Shown here: positions 62,454 through 64,000 of the stretch, piece after piece | How positions within the stretch are numbered: the stretch's first letter is position 1 | Layout: each line of letters begins with the position of its first letter | Made by a program: the position numbers and the translations under genes | Origin: Sulfitobacter sp. S223 | GTDB taxonomy: Bacteria > Pseudomonadota > Alphaproteobacteria > Rhodobacterales > Rhodobacteraceae | Direction: 5' to 3' | Assembly (NCBI RefSeq): GCF_025143825.1 | Contig: NZ_CP083560.1 | Span: 3,348,001-3,412,000, forward strand | Length of the DNA stretch: 64,000 nt | Notes under the pieces: generated by a model | Seen by the model: only the letters and a program-made list of their open reading frames with translations | What the model was told of the DNA's origin: nothing | Database searches by the model: none

Positions 62454-63998
62454 ATGAAACCCATCCGCCTGATGTCCGGTTTTTTCACCGTAGGTGTCTG
62501 GACCCTGCTTAGCCGGGTGTTGGGGTTCGTGCGCGAGGTAATGATCCTTTCACTGATCGGGCCCGGGCCGTTGATGGATGCTTTCGTAGCCGCCTTCCGC
62601 TTGCCCAACATGTTCCGCCGCTTCTTTGCCGAAGGCGCGTTCAATGCGGCCTTTGTGCCGATGTTCTCCAAACGACTGGAGGCTGGCGCCGACGCCGACA
62701 CCTTTGCGCAAAACGCATTCTCGGGGCTCTTTTTTATCGTGACGTTCCTGACCGCGCTCGGGATGATCTTTATGCCTGCGCTTGTCTGGCTGACGGCCGA
62801 AGGATTCACGGACGACGGCCGGTTTGACCTGACGGTCGGGTATGGACGGATCGTATTTCCCTATATTCTGTTCATGTCACTGTCTGCGCTCTTTTCAGGC
62901 ATCCTGAATGCCACAGGGCGTTTTGCGGCTGCTGCAGCAGCGCCTGTCCTGCTGAATATCTTTGTGATTTCCGCCCTGACAATTGCAACACTTACCGGAG
63001 CCGAAGCAATCAACTGGTTGGTCTGGGCGGTTCCGCTGGCGGGTATTGCACAGCTGACGTTGACATGGCGCGCTGCGGCAAACGCCGGTTTTTCGCTGCG
63101 CCCGGCGCTTCCGCGCTGGAACAAGAACATGCGCGATCTGGTCGTTATCGCACTGCCTGCGGCACTTGCCTCCGGTGTTATGCAGGTCAATCTGGTCGTG
63201 GGGCAACTTGTGGCCTCACAATATGAAAATGCGGTAAGCTGGCTTTTTGCCGCCGATCGGCTGTACCAACTGCCGCTTGGCGTTGTGGGCATCGCTGTGG
63301 GTGTTGTGCTGCTGCCCGAGCTTTCACGCCGCCTGCAAGCCGGTGATGACGCTGGTGCAAAGTCTGCTCTGAGCCGCGCCGCAGAAATCTCGCTTGCGCT
63401 GACCATTCCGTCGGCTGTGGCGTTGATGGTGATCCCGTTAACGCTTGTCTCTGTGCTGTTCGAACGCGGAGCCTCAGGCACCGATGACACGGCGGCGATT
63501 GCAACGGCTGTGATGATCTATGGCTTGGGCCTGCCCGCATTCGTGCTGCAGAAGATCGTACAACCACTTTACTTCGCGCGCGGCGACACGCAGCGACCAT
63601 TTTATTTTGCGTTGGTTGCCATGGTGGTCAACGGCGGACTGGCCTTTGGGCTTGCGCCGTGGGTCGGTTGGCTTGCACCTGCCATTGCCGCAACCGCAGC
63701 AGGCTGGATTATGTACGCACTTTTGGCTATTGGCGCGCGGGGCTTTGGCAAAACGGCACGGGTTGATGCGCGTTTCCGTACCCGCATCTGGCGCATCATC
63801 GCAGCATCACTGGTAATGGGCGCAGCCCTGTGGTTCTTTAACCTGCAACTGAGCGCGCTGCTTGCGCTGCCATGGTGGCGCGGTCTTGGCCTGTTTATCC
63901 TGCTGGTGCTGGGTGCCATCGCCTACTTTGGTTCCGGCCAGATGATGGGCGCGTTCAAACTGTCCGAATTCAAAGCTGCCATGCGGCGAGGCCGCTAG
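62454..63998 (+). CDS. murJ: Lipid II flippase MurJ (MviN)
   Basis: The 514-aa membrane protein moves lipid II across the inner membrane for peptidoglycan synthesis. About fourteen helices and family blocks are seen: GVWTLLSRVLGFVREVM near 13-29, FVAAFRLPNMFRRFFAEGAF near 43-62, FPYILFMSLSALFSGILNA near 135-153, and GVGIAVGVVLLPELSRRL-type sequence near 280. The stop is two bases from the window end, so the gene is complete. Linkage with glnD is common. Confidence 0.95.
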   Translation: MKPIRLMSGFFTVGVWTLLSRVLGFVREVMILSLIGPGPLMDAFVAAFRLPNMFRRFFAEGAFNAAFVPMFSKRLEAGADADTFAQNAFSGLFFIVTFLTALGMIFMPALVWLTAEGFTDDGRFDLTVGYGRIVFPYILFMSLSALFSGILNATGRFAAAAAAPVLLNIFVISALTIATLTGAEAINWLVWAVPLAGIAQLTLTWRAAANAGFSLRPALPRWNKNMRDLVVIALPAALASGVMQVNLVVGQLVASQYENAVSWLFAADRLYQLPLGVVGIAVGVVLLPELSRRLQAGDDAGAKSALSRAAEISLALTIPSAVALMVIPLTLVSVLFERGASGTDDTAAIATAVMIYGLGLPAFVLQKIVQPLYFARGDTQRPFYFALVAMVVNGGLAFGLAPWVGWLAPAIAATAAGWIMYALLAIGARGFGKTARVDARFRTRIWRIIAASLVMGAALWFFNLQLSALLALPWWRGLGLFILLVLGAIAYFGSGQMMGAFKLSEFKAAMRRGR

Positions 63999-64000
63999 GC

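Overview
The window is a 64 kb chromosomal segment that reads as an alphaproteobacterium of the order Rhodobacterales (Roseobacter group). The grounds are gene content and order: the mreBCD-mrdA-rodA wall cluster, the rsmI-yraN-gshB block beside an LpoA-like lipoprotein, glnD followed by murJ, an RpoHII-like sigma factor overlapping a ChaN-type gene, an FeS-type photolyase, CtrA-like TTAA boxes, and a methanethiol oxidase next to a DmdA-like enzyme. Coding density is high, many genes overlap by ATGA, and no tRNA, rRNA, CRISPR, phage or IS element was seen.

Layout. 1-8.8 kb: reductive pyrimidine catabolism. One leftward operon holds the carbamoylase, a 67-aa membrane protein, dihydropyrimidinase and an ABC importer whose permease runs off the left edge. 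A divergent RutR-like TetR gene follows, then a leftward preT-DUF1428-preA operon. Near-identical 16-bp palindromes precede both operons. 8.8-22.7 kb: housekeeping genes (tesA-ybbA-ybbP, an inositol-phosphatase-like gene, gltX, nadE), a GcvH-like protein without its lipoyl lysine, a secreted MORN-repeat protein, an FkbM methyltransferase, and an ArsR/NIPSNAP/ABM trio. 22.8-27 kb: photolyase-SDR pair and leuA with a Leu-rich leader peptide. 27-36.5 kb: a methylated-sulfur and C3 catabolism region with mtoX, a His-rich membrane protein, a dmdA-like gene, asparaginase, a decayed CoA-acylating aldehyde dehydrogenase, a GMC oxidoreductase, a LysR regulator and a VOC protein. 36.7-42.4 kb: cell elongation genes. 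42.5-64 kb: VOC, ghrA, M3 peptidase, moeB-like, dut, coaBC, chaN, rpoH, cobU, a CobC-like phosphatase, GST, comM, an esterase, gshB, yraN, rsmI, an LpoA-like lipoprotein, glnD, an MFS transporter and murJ.

How the parts work together. PreTA reduces uracil or thymine, dihydropyrimidinase opens the ring and the M20 carbamoylase releases the beta-amino acid; the ABC transporter probably imports a substrate and the RutR-like protein probably senses one. MtoX would oxidise methanethiol. The DmdA-like enzyme would pass methyl groups to tetrahydrofolate, and the polytopic membrane protein may supply a metal to MtoX. Downstream, a GMC dehydrogenase and a ruined semialdehyde dehydrogenase look like an eroded C3 (DddA/DddC-like) branch. 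The most unusual single observations are the lysine-less GcvH paralogue, the paired RutR-type operators, the leuA leader, the CtrA-like boxes before comM and before a 153-aa orphan gene, and a terminator-like hairpin inside the start of the gene after mtoX.
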